Source: Candidatus Gastranaerophilales bacterium (GTDB taxonomy: Bacteria > Cyanobacteriota > Vampirovibrionia > Gastranaerophilales > JAILCC01). Taken from it: a stretch of 64,000 nucleotides of DNA. A program made the translations under genes and the position numbers. Below, in pieces: positions 9,138 through 17,213 of this stretch; positions within the stretch are counted from its first letter, which is position 1, and the number at the start of each line of letters is the position of its first letter. The notes under the pieces are model-generated. The model was not told where the DNA came from, made no database searches, and saw nothing but the letters and a program-made list of their open reading frames with translations. The stretch lies in contig JAQVHS010000006.1 of NCBI GenBank assembly GCA_028696075.1, positions 1-64,000 of the forward strand, in the 5' to 3' direction.

Positions 9138-9174
9138 AAAAAACTCCTTGGACTTTTGTTCTAAGGAGTTTTTT
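9138..9174. terminator. Bidirectional hairpin terminator
   Basis: CTCCTT (9144-9149) pairs with AAGGAG (9163-9168) and is extended by A6/T6 tracts on both sides, so it can work on either strand. It would end the Panacea toxin-antitoxin operon on the minus strand and any rightward transcript from 8897. Confidence 0.88.
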
Positions 9175-9237
9175 AAGCTCTGGCTTTAGTAGACGAGTTT
9201 AGAACTTATTTACTTGAAAATATAGGCTAATTTAAAA

Positions 9238-9651
9238 TCAGTTTCTAGAATAAATACAATGTTTATAATCAAAAATGATTATGTTAAATATATTTTTATC
9301 ATCAAAAAAACCAACAAATCTTGCCTCCTGAAAATTTGGTAATGTAAACTGGACAAACGTTACATCTTCAATTGGAAAAGATTGCAATCCGTCAATTTCC
9401 TTTTCAATATCATGGAAATGGAATTGTCTTTTTTGTTCAAAAATTTCTTTCCACGTTTTATTACAAAAATCAACTGATTGGAATAAAAAATTATAAAAAC
9501 AATTTTTATCCTGATTACTATGCTCAATTGTATAATAATCATTATCTTTAATATAATATTTAAAGGAAAATACTGGTTTGTCTTTAAAATAGCCATTATT
9601 ACTAGTCGCAAAGCTGTTTTTGGTATTAACTTTTTTTTGCTTGGATTTCAA
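9238..9651 (-). CDS. Putative toxin of a Panacea-type toxin-antitoxin pair
   Basis: 137 residues, 3 bases downstream of a Panacea-domain antitoxin gene on the same strand. That is the usual place of the partner toxin (antitoxin first). The C-terminal part (ARFVGFFDDKNIFNIIIFDYKHCIY) looks like the last strands of a small RelE-like or related mRNA-interferase fold, with a TWKEIFEQK segment before it. I cannot assign the toxin family, and Panacea antitoxins pair with many unrelated toxins. The operon ends at the hairpin at 9138-9174, beside attL. Confidence 0.6.
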   Translation of the reverse strand: MKSKQKKVNTKNSFATSNNGYFKDKPVFSFKYYIKDNDYYTIEHSNQDKNCFYNFLFQSVDFCNKTWKEIFEQKRQFHFHDIEKEIDGLQSFPIEDVTFVQFTLPNFQEARFVGFFDDKNIFNIIIFDYKHCIYSRN

Positions 9652-9654
9652 TTT

Positions 9655-10101
9655 CTAATCCTCTAGTAACTTTTTATAATAACTATACATTGAATCTAAA
9701 TTAATAATTTCACAAGGGCATTTTTGATATGCTTCTTGCCAAGGTTGTTCGTTGTGAGTCATACTTACAAGCTGTGTTGCAGAATAATCTAAAAATCTTT
9801 CACAAAATTCGTCCAAATAAGTTTGAATTTGGGGAGATAAACTTTCAAACTCCTTTTCCTCTATTTCTATTTCAATTGGTTTTCTATTAAAACCTTTATA
9901 CACATTATATACAGATGGAATTACAGGACCATATTGCCAAGCTTCTATATTATCTTCAAATAATTTTTCTTTATCAAAATTTACCAAATACCAAGCTTGT
10001 GCATAATATAATATTTTTTGTAATTTTAAATTTGTTATTAAATCTCCATTAATGTTAGCAGTATTTAAAATATATCTGGAAATTTCTATTGCATCTACCA
10101 T
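9655..10101 (-). CDS. Panacea-domain (SocA/DUF4065-like) antitoxin
   Basis: 148 residues with the family layout: an N-terminal helix with ISRYILN, then TNLKLQKILYYAQAWYLV, the EAWQYGPVIPSVYNVYK motif and a C-terminal SATQLVSMTHNEQPWQEAY block. Domains of this family (SocA, Panacea) act as antitoxins that bind the toxin, sometimes with a protease adaptor role. The start is placed at 10101 because AAGGG is 7 bases upstream; an in-frame ATG at 10107 has no spacing for it. The neighbouring gene at 9238-9651 is the likely toxin. Confidence 0.85.
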   Translation of the reverse strand: MVDAIEISRYILNTANINGDLITNLKLQKILYYAQAWYLVNFDKEKLFEDNIEAWQYGPVIPSVYNVYKGFNRKPIEIEIEEKEFESLSPQIQTYLDEFCERFLDYSATQLVSMTHNEQPWQEAYQKCPCEIINLDSMYSYYKKLLED

Positions 10102-10305
10102 AACCATACCCTTTTTGTAAATAATATAAGATTATAACATACGTTAAAAAACAATCCAAGATTAAAATTAAATTAATTCATAAATTATTGACCTTCTATT
10201 CACTCAAAAATTTGTCTTTTTTATAATCATTATTTATTATATTCTTCTTGTAACTTTATTATTGAAAAATATGCAAAATATTTTTATAGCAATAAAAGTT
10301 GCTTG

Positions 10306-11622
10306 TCAATATAGTGCATATAAAAAATTTGTTATTATCTTCCATTTTCCATTTGCAGAATTACTAGCAATCGGGTTATTGTTTTCATCCTCATACACCA
10401 TCCGAACAATTATATTATCTTTAGTAATAAGTTTATCTCCATTTTGATACCACAAATCAATAAAAATCTCTGCAATGGCTGGAGCTTCATCTACAATATT
10501 TGTAATCACAGAAGAAACATATTTTTTATCTTCCAATTCTTTTCTGAATTCTCCAGCCTTTTTTTTAAAATTATTATCATACACCCTATATAAAGAAGTT
10601 GCCAAATTACCATATTTAGATGATTTCCAATAAAATAAAAATTTTTTCAAAGAATGTTCTGGAGAATTTTCATCAAAAATAGAATTTTCGGTTATTTCTA
10701 ATGGAAAATAATCCGACTTAAACTCTCTGGCTTTCCATTCCTCAAGATTTTTTTTTGCTTTAATCATTTTATTTGAATGTTCTTCAATAAATTTTAAAGT
10801 TTCTAGCATAGACATAGGCTTTTGATTAAACTTTTTATCAAACTCCTTTTGTCTAGATTCTTCTGTTTTTAAATCTGATACCCAATCACCAATGGCAAAT
10901 AAAACATTCCATGTTTTAATCGCTACGATTTTATTAGCATAACCGAGATCTCGACCATGCAATATTCCATTTCTATAGGGCAATAAAATTTTTTCTGTAG
11001 TCGTTTTTTTCCTACTCTTATGAATTATTTCACTATATATTCTTTGCAAACTGGATGAATGCCCTGTTATAGAATCCCAAGCAGTTACTTCTGCACTTTC
11101 TCCGCTTTTTTGTTGTGGTGTTACATCACAAACTATGCCATCTATTATTATCAGAACAATTGGAATACAAGAATGGTATCGATTATTAACATAATCATCA
11201 TACGCCATTTTTAGCAATTCTTGCCTTTTGGTAATTGCTTCATCACGATGATAAATAGTTTGCAAATGATACTTAATTTGTTCGTCTGTAAAATAATTTA
11301 AAAGCTCTTCATTTGCATTATCAATATTACCATTTTTTGCCAGCTCTACACACTTTGCCATGAGTTCAAGATTCATCCCCCCATAAGCTAGCCAGCCATG
11401 TTCTATAAAAATGTCATTAAAAGCATCTGGAGTTTTGGTTAATAATTTACATTGTTTTTCCATATCATTAAATTGTGAGTTCAATTCTTTAGTTTCAACG
11501 AAAAGACCCGCAATATTTTTAAGAGTTCTAAATTCTTCTAATTGTTTAGTCATAGCAATTATTGTAGGATTGCTTTTTATTCCTTTTTTATTTTTCTTTG
11601 ACTTTCGATTTTGTTTTGGCAT
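10306..11622 (-). CDS. Large unknown protein with HEPN-like RNxxxH motif
   Basis: About 438 residues, starting at MPKQNRKSKKNKK with a weak GAGG; a frame from 11676 adds 18 residues. A Lys-rich N-terminal tail is followed by helical sequence. A segment YVNNRYHSCIPIVLIIIDGI leads to LLPYRNGILHGRD, where R235-N236-xxx-H240 (long-frame numbering) fits the R-x4-6-H catalytic motif of HEPN ribonucleases. A second domain of about 200 residues follows. HEPN proteins often act as abortive-infection RNases. I infer a defence role from motif and location, not from recognised homology. It is divergent from a small membrane-protein gene at 11834. Confidence 0.55.
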   Translation of the reverse strand: MPKQNRKSKKNKKGIKSNPTIIAMTKQLEEFRTLKNIAGLFVETKELNSQFNDMEKQCKLLTKTPDAFNDIFIEHGWLAYGGMNLELMAKCVELAKNGNIDNANEELLNYFTDEQIKYHLQTIYHRDEAITKRQELLKMAYDDYVNNRYHSCIPIVLIIIDGIVCDVTPQQKSGESAEVTAWDSITGHSSSLQRIYSEIIHKSRKKTTTEKILLPYRNGILHGRDLGYANKIVAIKTWNVLFAIGDWVSDLKTEESRQKEFDKKFNQKPMSMLETLKFIEEHSNKMIKAKKNLEEWKAREFKSDYFPLEITENSIFDENSPEHSLKKFLFYWKSSKYGNLATSLYRVYDNNFKKKAGEFRKELEDKKYVSSVITNIVDEAPAIAEIFIDLWYQNGDKLITKDNIIVRMVYEDENNNPIASNSANGKWKIITNFLYALY

Positions 11623-11833
11623 AACCTCGCACTTTTTAATATAAAGACTAACAATTAACTTTTTCATAAATAGCATCTGAGCTATTTATAGTATCAAAAT
11701 TATTAAAAATCTTTGGACATATTGATATACATCTTTTCATATAAAAATAACTCTCAGTTAATTTAATATCTAAAATATTAACATAAATTTGGGTTTTTTG
11801 TTTTTGTTATAATTATTTTAAGGAGCTGGTTAT

Positions 11834-12328
11834 ATGACTGATGATTTCAATATAAAACAACGTAATTGCGAAGATTGTATGCAAATAAATCAACTATTTT
11901 TAGATTTTTATTCAAAATTACATTCGGAAAATGAGAAATATACTTCTTTGGTTTTGAGTATTGGTTATGCTTCATTTTGTTCGATTCTTTTTACAACTAA
12001 CCAACCTCTTATCAAAGAATCAAGTTGTACATTCTTTATTTCTATTATTGCCTTGATTTTTTCCATTTTATTATTTGTTACCTATGAGGTTATAAAGATA
12101 AAAAATGGTCATGACTATGAAACTGAAATACTTAAGAATATAAGTAAAGTAATGGATGAAAATGTTAAGTTTAATTATAAGGAATTTAAGTTGTTAATTT
12201 CGAAAATTCAAACAGAAAAATTTTCTCATTTATTTAAGTATACACCAGCGTATTTTAAAGCCTGTATTATCCTTTCAATTGTTGCTTTATTCTTTTATCT
12301 TTTATCCATACTTATATATTTCATTTAA
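11834..12328 (+). CDS. Small membrane protein, three predicted helices
   Basis: 164 residues. Hydrophobic segments lie at about 40-58, 66-85 and 141-164, with a charged helical region of about 50 residues between the second and third. The layout recalls SLATT-type or other membrane effectors of defence systems, but no signature proves it. There is a good ribosome site (AAGGAG) and a TATAAT near 11808. It is transcribed away from the HEPN-like gene, with about 210 bases between their starts. Confidence 0.6.
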   Translation: MTDDFNIKQRNCEDCMQINQLFLDFYSKLHSENEKYTSLVLSIGYASFCSILFTTNQPLIKESSCTFFISIIALIFSILLFVTYEVIKIKNGHDYETEILKNISKVMDENVKFNYKEFKLLISKIQTEKFSHLFKYTPAYFKACIILSIVALFFYLLSILIYFI

Positions 12329-12341
12329 AATTATTTACTAC

Positions 12342-12461
12342 AATTTAGCCAAGCCATCATACTAGGATTTTGCTGATTTATAACATTTATATAATTAGCA
12401 ATTATCTTTGCATTTTTTAAAAAAATATATATAAGTATAGAGGGGTATTTAAATTAAAATT
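12342..12461 (-). pseudogene. Remnant of a gene 3' end, resembling the Xre-ImmA gene tail
   Basis: On the minus strand an open stretch without a start codon reads into a stop, ending VINQQNPSMMAWLNCSK. Over about 32 bases the DNA here (around 12343-12376) aligns with the last codons of the Xre-ImmA gene at 13866 (around 13873-13905), with about six mismatches. This suggests a decayed or duplicated 3' end. The rest of 12329-12686 is very AT-rich without a gene. It holds an AT-only inverted repeat at 12556-12588 followed by a T run. Confidence 0.35.
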
Positions 12462-12686
12462 TTAATAATTGCTAATATTGAAAATCAAGAAGAAGATAAG
12501 AATAAAACCCAAAGAATAAAAATCTAAAAAATTAAAATATTTAATCAAAAACAAAATAATATTAATAATGCAAATAATTAATATTATTTTTTAAGTATAA
12601 TTAGCATAGATTTATGTTAATTTGCTACTTAATATTATGCATTTTAATTTAATTCTGAGCTAAGTATAGCTTAATTAGGATTAACA

Positions 12687-13565
12687 ATGTATAAAAGATT
12701 TCCAACATATATAAAAAAAGAAATAAATACAAATTTTTATTTCGGAGATACGCGACAAGTAGAAAAAGAAATTATTACGACTTCATTGTGGCATCCATAT
12801 ATTAATAAAATATTTACGCTAAGAATTCATTTTGCTAAAATCAAGTACAACGTTTCCTTACCAAAAGAAATTTCCAAAGGCATTATTATGCCTTGGTGGT
12901 CTTCAAATTATAGTGAAATAGATAATCTTTTCATTCAAAAAGAAGTAATCGAAAGTAACGCTGACATAAAACAAGAACTAGAGTTATACTCTCGAAAAAA
13001 CAGTACTTCTTATATGTTTATTGAAGTTTTTCACAAAAAAGAAGCCGTTCCTCCTTATTTTGCATTTAGATTTTTTACAGAATTATTATCATTTGAATTG
13101 TTTTCTATTAATAAGCAAAATTACAAAGCCTTTAAAGATATTTTGAATACTAAATTTATTGATTTAATGGCAGAAAATGTTTTACCTTCATCTTTTATAA
13201 ATGACTTTAAACATATTGCTCAATCATTTGGAAAAATAATTGAAGATTATGATGTTATAATAGATATGCGAACAGATTATTTTATTAACAATTTAAAAAA
13301 AGATTTAAATTCTTTTAACAAAAAAATATTGAATGAGACTGAAAATGAAACATTAAGCCGTCTTTTTATAGTTCCTTATGCTTTTTTTCTAATTACATCA
13401 GAGCAAAATAAAATATTTAAAGTCTGCGAAAATTGTGGAGATATAATAAATTACAAGAACAACAAAAAATATTGCTCTTTAGTGCTTGAAGGCAAGGATT
13501 GTGCTAAAAAAGCAAGTAATAAAAGGTTTTATGCCAAGAAAACTAAGAAAAATAAACCCTACTGA
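12687..13565 (+). CDS. Unknown protein with C-terminal zinc-ribbon-like motif
   Basis: 292 residues, no family recognised. The N-terminal 200 residues are mixed alpha/beta with long helical stretches. The C-terminus carries CENCGDIINYKNNKKYC and a further Cys eight residues on, then basic residues. That C-x2-C-x12-C-type knuckle, with the neighbouring R-Y-rich tail, resembles the small zinc ribbons seen at the end of DNA- or RNA-binding accessory proteins. AGGA precedes the ATG. It lies between two imperfect direct repeats (12343 and 13873), as if part of a small cassette. Confidence 0.6.
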   Translation: MYKRFPTYIKKEINTNFYFGDTRQVEKEIITTSLWHPYINKIFTLRIHFAKIKYNVSLPKEISKGIIMPWWSSNYSEIDNLFIQKEVIESNADIKQELELYSRKNSTSYMFIEVFHKKEAVPPYFAFRFFTELLSFELFSINKQNYKAFKDILNTKFIDLMAENVLPSSFINDFKHIAQSFGKIIEDYDVIIDMRTDYFINNLKKDLNSFNKKILNETENETLSRLFIVPYAFFLITSEQNKIFKVCENCGDIINYKNNKKYCSLVLEGKDCAKKASNKRFYAKKTKKNKPY

Positions 13566-13649
13566 AAAATTTATACTTTTTGAAAATACAGTAGTTCTGT
13601 TTTGCCTGAAAATAAATAATAATTAAAAAAGGCAAAAAACAGGTGAAAA

Positions 13650-13871
13650 ATGCAAAAAGAAAAAATCATACCGTTTGGCAATAAACGCTCTTTAGTTATA
13701 GAAATTCCAACTAAAGTAAGTCGTAAAAGATATGTATATAAATTAAAAAAAGATAAGACGAAAATTTTTTTGTACATAAAATGTATTGTAGAATTAATGC
13801 GATGTCTTCAAATTATATTCATTATTTGGCAATCCCTTATAAAAATATTACTTAAAGATGAAATATCATAA
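13650..13871 (+). CDS. Possible 73-residue protein with C-terminal hydrophobic helix
   Basis: AGGTGA stands 5 bases before the ATG. The N-terminal half is basic (SRKRYVYKLKKDKTK) and the C-terminal half has one hydrophobic segment (CLQIIFIIWQSLIKILL). It overlaps the last 6 bases of the convergent Xre-ImmA gene. A membrane-bound peptide is possible, and so is a chance frame in AT-rich DNA. Confidence 0.35.
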   Translation: MQKEKIIPFGNKRSLVIEIPTKVSRKRYVYKLKKDKTKIFLYIKCIVELMRCLQIIFIIWQSLIKILLKDEIS

Positions 13872-15029
13872 TTGAGCCAAGTCATCATCCCAAGATTTTG
13901 CTAATTCATTCATTTTTGCAGTATCAATATTTAAAACTTCAGCACCCTTTTTCGTACTAATAATTTTTTTCTTTATTGCTTCTTTTACAAGTTTTGCTAA
14001 TTTGCCGCCAAAGTAAAAATTATCGGATAACGCTCCTAGCTCTATAGAATTTTCGTCAAGACTATTTAGTGAATTTAATGGGTTAAGTTCTTCTTTATAG
14101 GATAGCTTTGAATTAGGATATTTCTTCTTATACTCAAAATTAAATTTTTGCCAAATATTTATATTTATATTTTTACTTTCTAAAATTTCAGAAAGTCGAT
14201 ATAAAACAGCTTTATGGCTGACCTTGAATATTTGTTTAACCTTAATAACTCTGTCTATAAAATCAAAACTTACGCCCTTGTTCCATTCGTCAATAAAATC
14301 TTTTTCAGGCATTAGAAAATATGAAGCAAAAGTATTTGCTTCTTTTTCTTCAATTGTATCCTCTTCTAGATTAGGTTTGTCAAAAGATGTCAGATGCATT
14401 AGAATATGACCAAATTCATGTGCGACACTAAATATTCTTCTTTCAATAGGTATTCTATCCCAAGTGTTTACAACTATGACTTTTGAACCATCATCTTCTA
14501 ATATTGACAATCCAAAGAATGCATCAGATTTAAACTCTCTTGCATAAATTTTTATACCTGCTCTAGATTCCAATAAGCCACAAATGTCTCTAACGGGTTC
14601 ATTACCAATCTCTAAACGTGCCCTAGCTTTTTGTGCTAATTGTTCTATATTTTTAACCTCACTATCACATTGTAGTTTAGATAATTTATACTCGGTTTTA
14701 TCCCCTGTTTTTTGTTCAAGATAGTTATATTCATCAAGCCAGTCAGACACCAAGTATAAAATTTGCTCTCTTTTTTTAATGTTTTTTTTCTGTAACGCTC
14801 TAAATCTAACGTGCTTCAATTTTTTGGCTGGTTTAAGTAATTCATTAATAGTAATTGAAAAACAATCCGCAAGACTTTTAATAGTTGAAGTTGTAGGATT
14901 TGATTTTCCACTTTCAATATTGCGATAAGTCATTATAGATATTTTGGCTTTAACCGCAATTTCTTCTTGTGTTTTTTCATGCACAGTACGTAACCTTAAA
15001 AGGTTATATGCTAAATCTTCATTATTCAT
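13866..15029 (-). CDS. Xre-type regulator fused to ImmA/IrrE metallopeptidase
   Basis: 387 residues. The N-terminal helix-turn-helix (residues 5-65, KTQEEIAVKAKISIMTYRNIESGKSNP) belongs to the Xre/Cro family. The middle holds the zinc-peptidase motif HEFGH at 204-208 followed by a conserved acidic helix (EEKEANTFASYFLMP). Such ImmA-type proteins cleave repressors or antitoxins and switch mobile elements after DNA damage. The ribosome site GAGGAAGAG precedes the ATG. It points away from the tiny ORFs at 15205-15452. It may regulate this element or belong to a toxin-antitoxin-like locus. Confidence 0.85.
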   Translation of the reverse strand: MNNEDLAYNLLRLRTVHEKTQEEIAVKAKISIMTYRNIESGKSNPTTSTIKSLADCFSITINELLKPAKKLKHVRFRALQKKNIKKREQILYLVSDWLDEYNYLEQKTGDKTEYKLSKLQCDSEVKNIEQLAQKARARLEIGNEPVRDICGLLESRAGIKIYAREFKSDAFFGLSILEDDGSKVIVVNTWDRIPIERRIFSVAHEFGHILMHLTSFDKPNLEEDTIEEKEANTFASYFLMPEKDFIDEWNKGVSFDFIDRVIKVKQIFKVSHKAVLYRLSEILESKNININIWQKFNFEYKKKYPNSKLSYKEELNPLNSLNSLDENSIELGALSDNFYFGGKLAKLVKEAIKKKIISTKKGAEVLNIDTAKMNELAKSWDDDLAQL

Positions 15030-15204
15030 AACTCTTCCTCAATGTTTTAATGTATTATAGCAATTAAAAAAATATCTGTCAAAACACCAAAAATAATATA
15101 TATTGTAAAGAAATATTAAAATTTAGATATTATTCTATACATTTTTTCAAATAATGATAAAATAGCTATAGCAAGACGTTGAAAAAGCATGACCCGGAGG
15201 CACT

Positions 15205-15321
15205 TTGAAAGAAATATTTTTCAAATTAAATATTAATTCCCTGACTAATTCGGTCGAGATAGTTTTAAAGTTATATATGACTTTAATGGGATACAAAAAA
15301 GAGAGGAGAATTTGGCTATGA
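15205..15321 (+). CDS. Tiny ORF, 38 residues, TTG start
   Basis: The TTG start is preceded by a strong CCGGAGG at 5 bases. The product (LKEIFFKLNINSLTNSVEIV, then LKLYMTLMGYKKERRIWL) is amphipathic and basic at the end. Its TGA overlaps the ATG of the next tiny ORF in an ATGA, implying coupled translation. No family is recognised. Confidence 0.4.
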   Translation: MKEIFFKLNINSLTNSVEIVLKLYMTLMGYKKERRIWL

Positions 15322-15452
15322 AAAGATTTGTCGTAAATGAAAACGGTATTTTGTATTTAGTTACAAATTACCGTAAGGTAAACGGAATAATTCAAATATC
15401 TAAAGGTAAATTTTGGAAATTTCCGTTAAAATCTAAAAAAAGAGTAGCGTAG
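15318..15452 (+). CDS. Tiny basic protein, 44 residues
   Basis: ATG at 15318 with GAGGAG upstream (inside the previous ORF). The product starts MKRFVVNENGILYLVTNYRK and is beta-rich with a basic end (KFPLKSKKRVA). It is coupled by a 4-base overlap to the preceding ORF and followed within 30 bases by a terminator. This gives a complete minimal operon between the Xre-ImmA gene and the next module. Function unknown. Confidence 0.5.
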   Translation: MKRFVVNENGILYLVTNYRKVNGIIQISKGKFWKFPLKSKKRVA

Positions 15453-15479
15453 AGCTACCCTATAAATTCAAATATCTTT

Positions 15480-15506
15480 GGACAGAGTTAATTATTCTGT
15501 CCTTTT
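15480..15506 (+). terminator. Terminator after the tiny ORF pair
   Basis: GGACAGA (15480-15486) pairs with TCTGTCC (15496-15502), then TTTT. Confidence 0.8.
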
Positions 15507-15593
15507 CTTATACTATTAAAACATAATTTTAATTTTTTACAAACTATTTGTTTTCAGTTTTATTAATTTTGATATAATAAAATCGGAGGTATC

Positions 15594-16811
15594 ATGGAAT
15601 TAGCTCAAAAAGAAACATTACTGTTCATAATTTGGCTACTTTATGCAAAAACGGGAAATAATATTGCTTTATATAGAATAGATTTTTTAAAGGATTTATT
15701 ACCAGAAGATAAGAGAAATAATATTCCTGTTATTAAGAATTTTCAAAATCAAGAGAATAATAATACGCAGGCTATTAAAAAGTATCAAGAATTTGTAAAA
15801 GATATTTTTTGTATTTTAAATGATTTGAAATTCACTTTTGGTTGTAAATTGAAATTTAAAACACATTCTAAGTTTTTTGATGAACTAAATCAAGGTCTAA
15901 GTTGTGATGATTTTTGTATTGAAGGTTATAATACTTTTCTAGAGGAATTAAATCTATCAAATAATATTGAATCTTACTTTGAGCATATAAATAATTCTCA
16001 AACTTATAAAGAATATAAAACAAAACCCAATGAGAATAACCCAATAGAAGAATTTTCGCAAGGTTCAATTGATAAATATCTTTTACATTGGTGTTCTTGT
16101 GAAATTTCTTTCGATAAGGAAGAATTAAAAAACGAATTAGTTGTATATACAGAGCGGTTCAGTAAAGCAAATATTGACGGTGATTATAATAATCTTAAAG
16201 TTCATAAAAAAAATTTTGAAAAATTTTTAAAAAATACTACAAATAAAAAAGCTGAAACAAATTATATTATATTTAAGTTTAATGACCTTTGGAACTACGG
16301 CCAACATTTTAGAATGATAGAATATTTCATAGACTTAGTCTTGACAGGTGAGCTTGAAATTTTAGACGTGAAAAATAAAAATGTTTTTTCAGAAAAATCA
16401 TATGAAATTGTAGCTATAAAAAGAATACAAGCTGAGCTAAAAGAATCTGCAGAAAATGCAAAAAAAATACTGGTTTATATTAATGCAAAAAATAACATAC
16501 ACAGTATAATATTCAATAATATCGAACTTTGTACGTCTGCTTACCTGGGCACCAAAAAATCTGTAAAGCTGGGGCTATTTAACATGCTTATTCAAAACCC
16601 AAAGGGGGTAAGTATAAAAGAGCTTAAAAAACAAAATAATATAAATGATATTTCTAGTCCTATAAGCAAAATTAATGGCTGTATTAGAAATATAGCACCT
16701 GATAATCATCCATTGAAAAATCAACAAGCCAAACTAATTATATTAGAAGATGACGAAACTTACAGGATTAATACCGCTTATCATAATATCATTGAAACGC
16801 ACAACATATAA
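15594..16811 (+). CDS. Unknown protein, possible C-terminal winged helix
   Basis: 405 residues, no family recognised. It is rich in Asn and Lys. The N-terminal part is helical (KETLLFIIWLLYAKTGNN) and the centre is charged. The last 90 residues (VKLGLFNMLIQNPKGVSIKE, then LKKQNNINDISSPISKINGC) have the rhythm of a winged-helix DNA-binding domain. GGAGG precedes the start, and a strong terminator follows at 16838. It stands alone between two terminators, so it is an independent transcription unit of the element. Confidence 0.6.
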   Translation: MELAQKETLLFIIWLLYAKTGNNIALYRIDFLKDLLPEDKRNNIPVIKNFQNQENNNTQAIKKYQEFVKDIFCILNDLKFTFGCKLKFKTHSKFFDELNQGLSCDDFCIEGYNTFLEELNLSNNIESYFEHINNSQTYKEYKTKPNENNPIEEFSQGSIDKYLLHWCSCEISFDKEELKNELVVYTERFSKANIDGDYNNLKVHKKNFEKFLKNTTNKKAETNYIIFKFNDLWNYGQHFRMIEYFIDLVLTGELEILDVKNKNVFSEKSYEIVAIKRIQAELKESAENAKKILVYINAKNNIHSIIFNNIELCTSAYLGTKKSVKLGLFNMLIQNPKGVSIKELKKQNNINDISSPISKINGCIRNIAPDNHPLKNQQAKLIILEDDETYRINTAYHNIIETHNI

Positions 16812-16837
16812 TTATTAGTAGTAAGTATTCTTAGCAA

Positions 16838-16865
16838 GTTGCTGGCAATTAGCCAGCAACTTTTT
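16838..16865 (+). terminator. Strong terminator
   Basis: A perfect 9-bp stem GTTGCTGGC/GCCAGCAAC (16838-16846 and 16852-16860) with loop AATTA is followed by T5. Confidence 0.93.
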
Positions 16866-16900
16866 ATTACAAGCAAAAAAAATCTTGTCATTATAAGCAA

Positions 16901-17068
16901 ATGATGAACAAGAGAAAAGAAAAAATTAAAGATACAAAAGAATTTTGGCAAATTTACTACAAAGAGGATTTGTCAAATGAAGATGCCGTTGAAATTTCAG
17001 ATAATATGATGGCATTAATAAGTTTCCTTGATGAAATTGTTCAAAACCGCACTTTGACAATTAAATAA
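16901..17068 (+). CDS. Small acidic protein typical of mobile elements
   Basis: 55 residues (MMNKRKEKIKDTKEFWQIYY, then KEDLSNEDAVEISDNMMALI and SFLDEI). The pattern EFWQIYYKEDLSNEDAxEI resembles short proteins of unknown role found near replication or integration genes of plasmids and integrative elements. The start may be the second ATG at 16904; the ribosome site is weak. It lies just upstream of the Rep gene and may share its promoter. Confidence 0.55.
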   Translation: MMNKRKEKIKDTKEFWQIYYKEDLSNEDAVEISDNMMALISFLDEIVQNRTLTIK

Positions 17069-17213
17069 AGTTCAAAAAACACAAGAACCAAGACTTGCTT
17101 AATAAAAGCATAGCCAAAAACCTTTTGTAGTAGGCTATATATCTATTATTAATAAGTCAATAAATAAGTAATACCGTATGTAAGTACAAGTTAGAAATAG
17201 AATTGAGGTAAAT

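Larger units (their letters stand above)
8897..9174 (+). ncRNA. Candidate structured non-coding RNA, about 280 nt
   Basis: This gene-free stretch is markedly richer in G and C than its surroundings. It has a near-consensus promoter in front and a strong hairpin-T6 terminator behind. Visible helices: 8965-8973 (ACUCCAUAU) pairing with 9004-9012 (AUAUGGGGU); CUCCA/UGGAG near 8967-8983; and AACCU/AGGUU enclosing GCUUGUG/CGCAAGU around 9087-9117. It lacks the hallmark sequences of RNase P RNA, tmRNA and SRP RNA, and I could not match it to 6S RNA or a riboswitch class. It spans the left attachment repeat, so part may be chromosomal and part element-derived. It could instead be only the element junction plus a terminator. 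Confidence 0.35.

Noticed and set aside
12556-12588. AT-only inverted repeat followed by T run as an origin or terminator
   Set aside because: The stem contains only A and T, and such pairs are expected by chance in this AT-rich stretch. Mentioned only as a feature of the gap.
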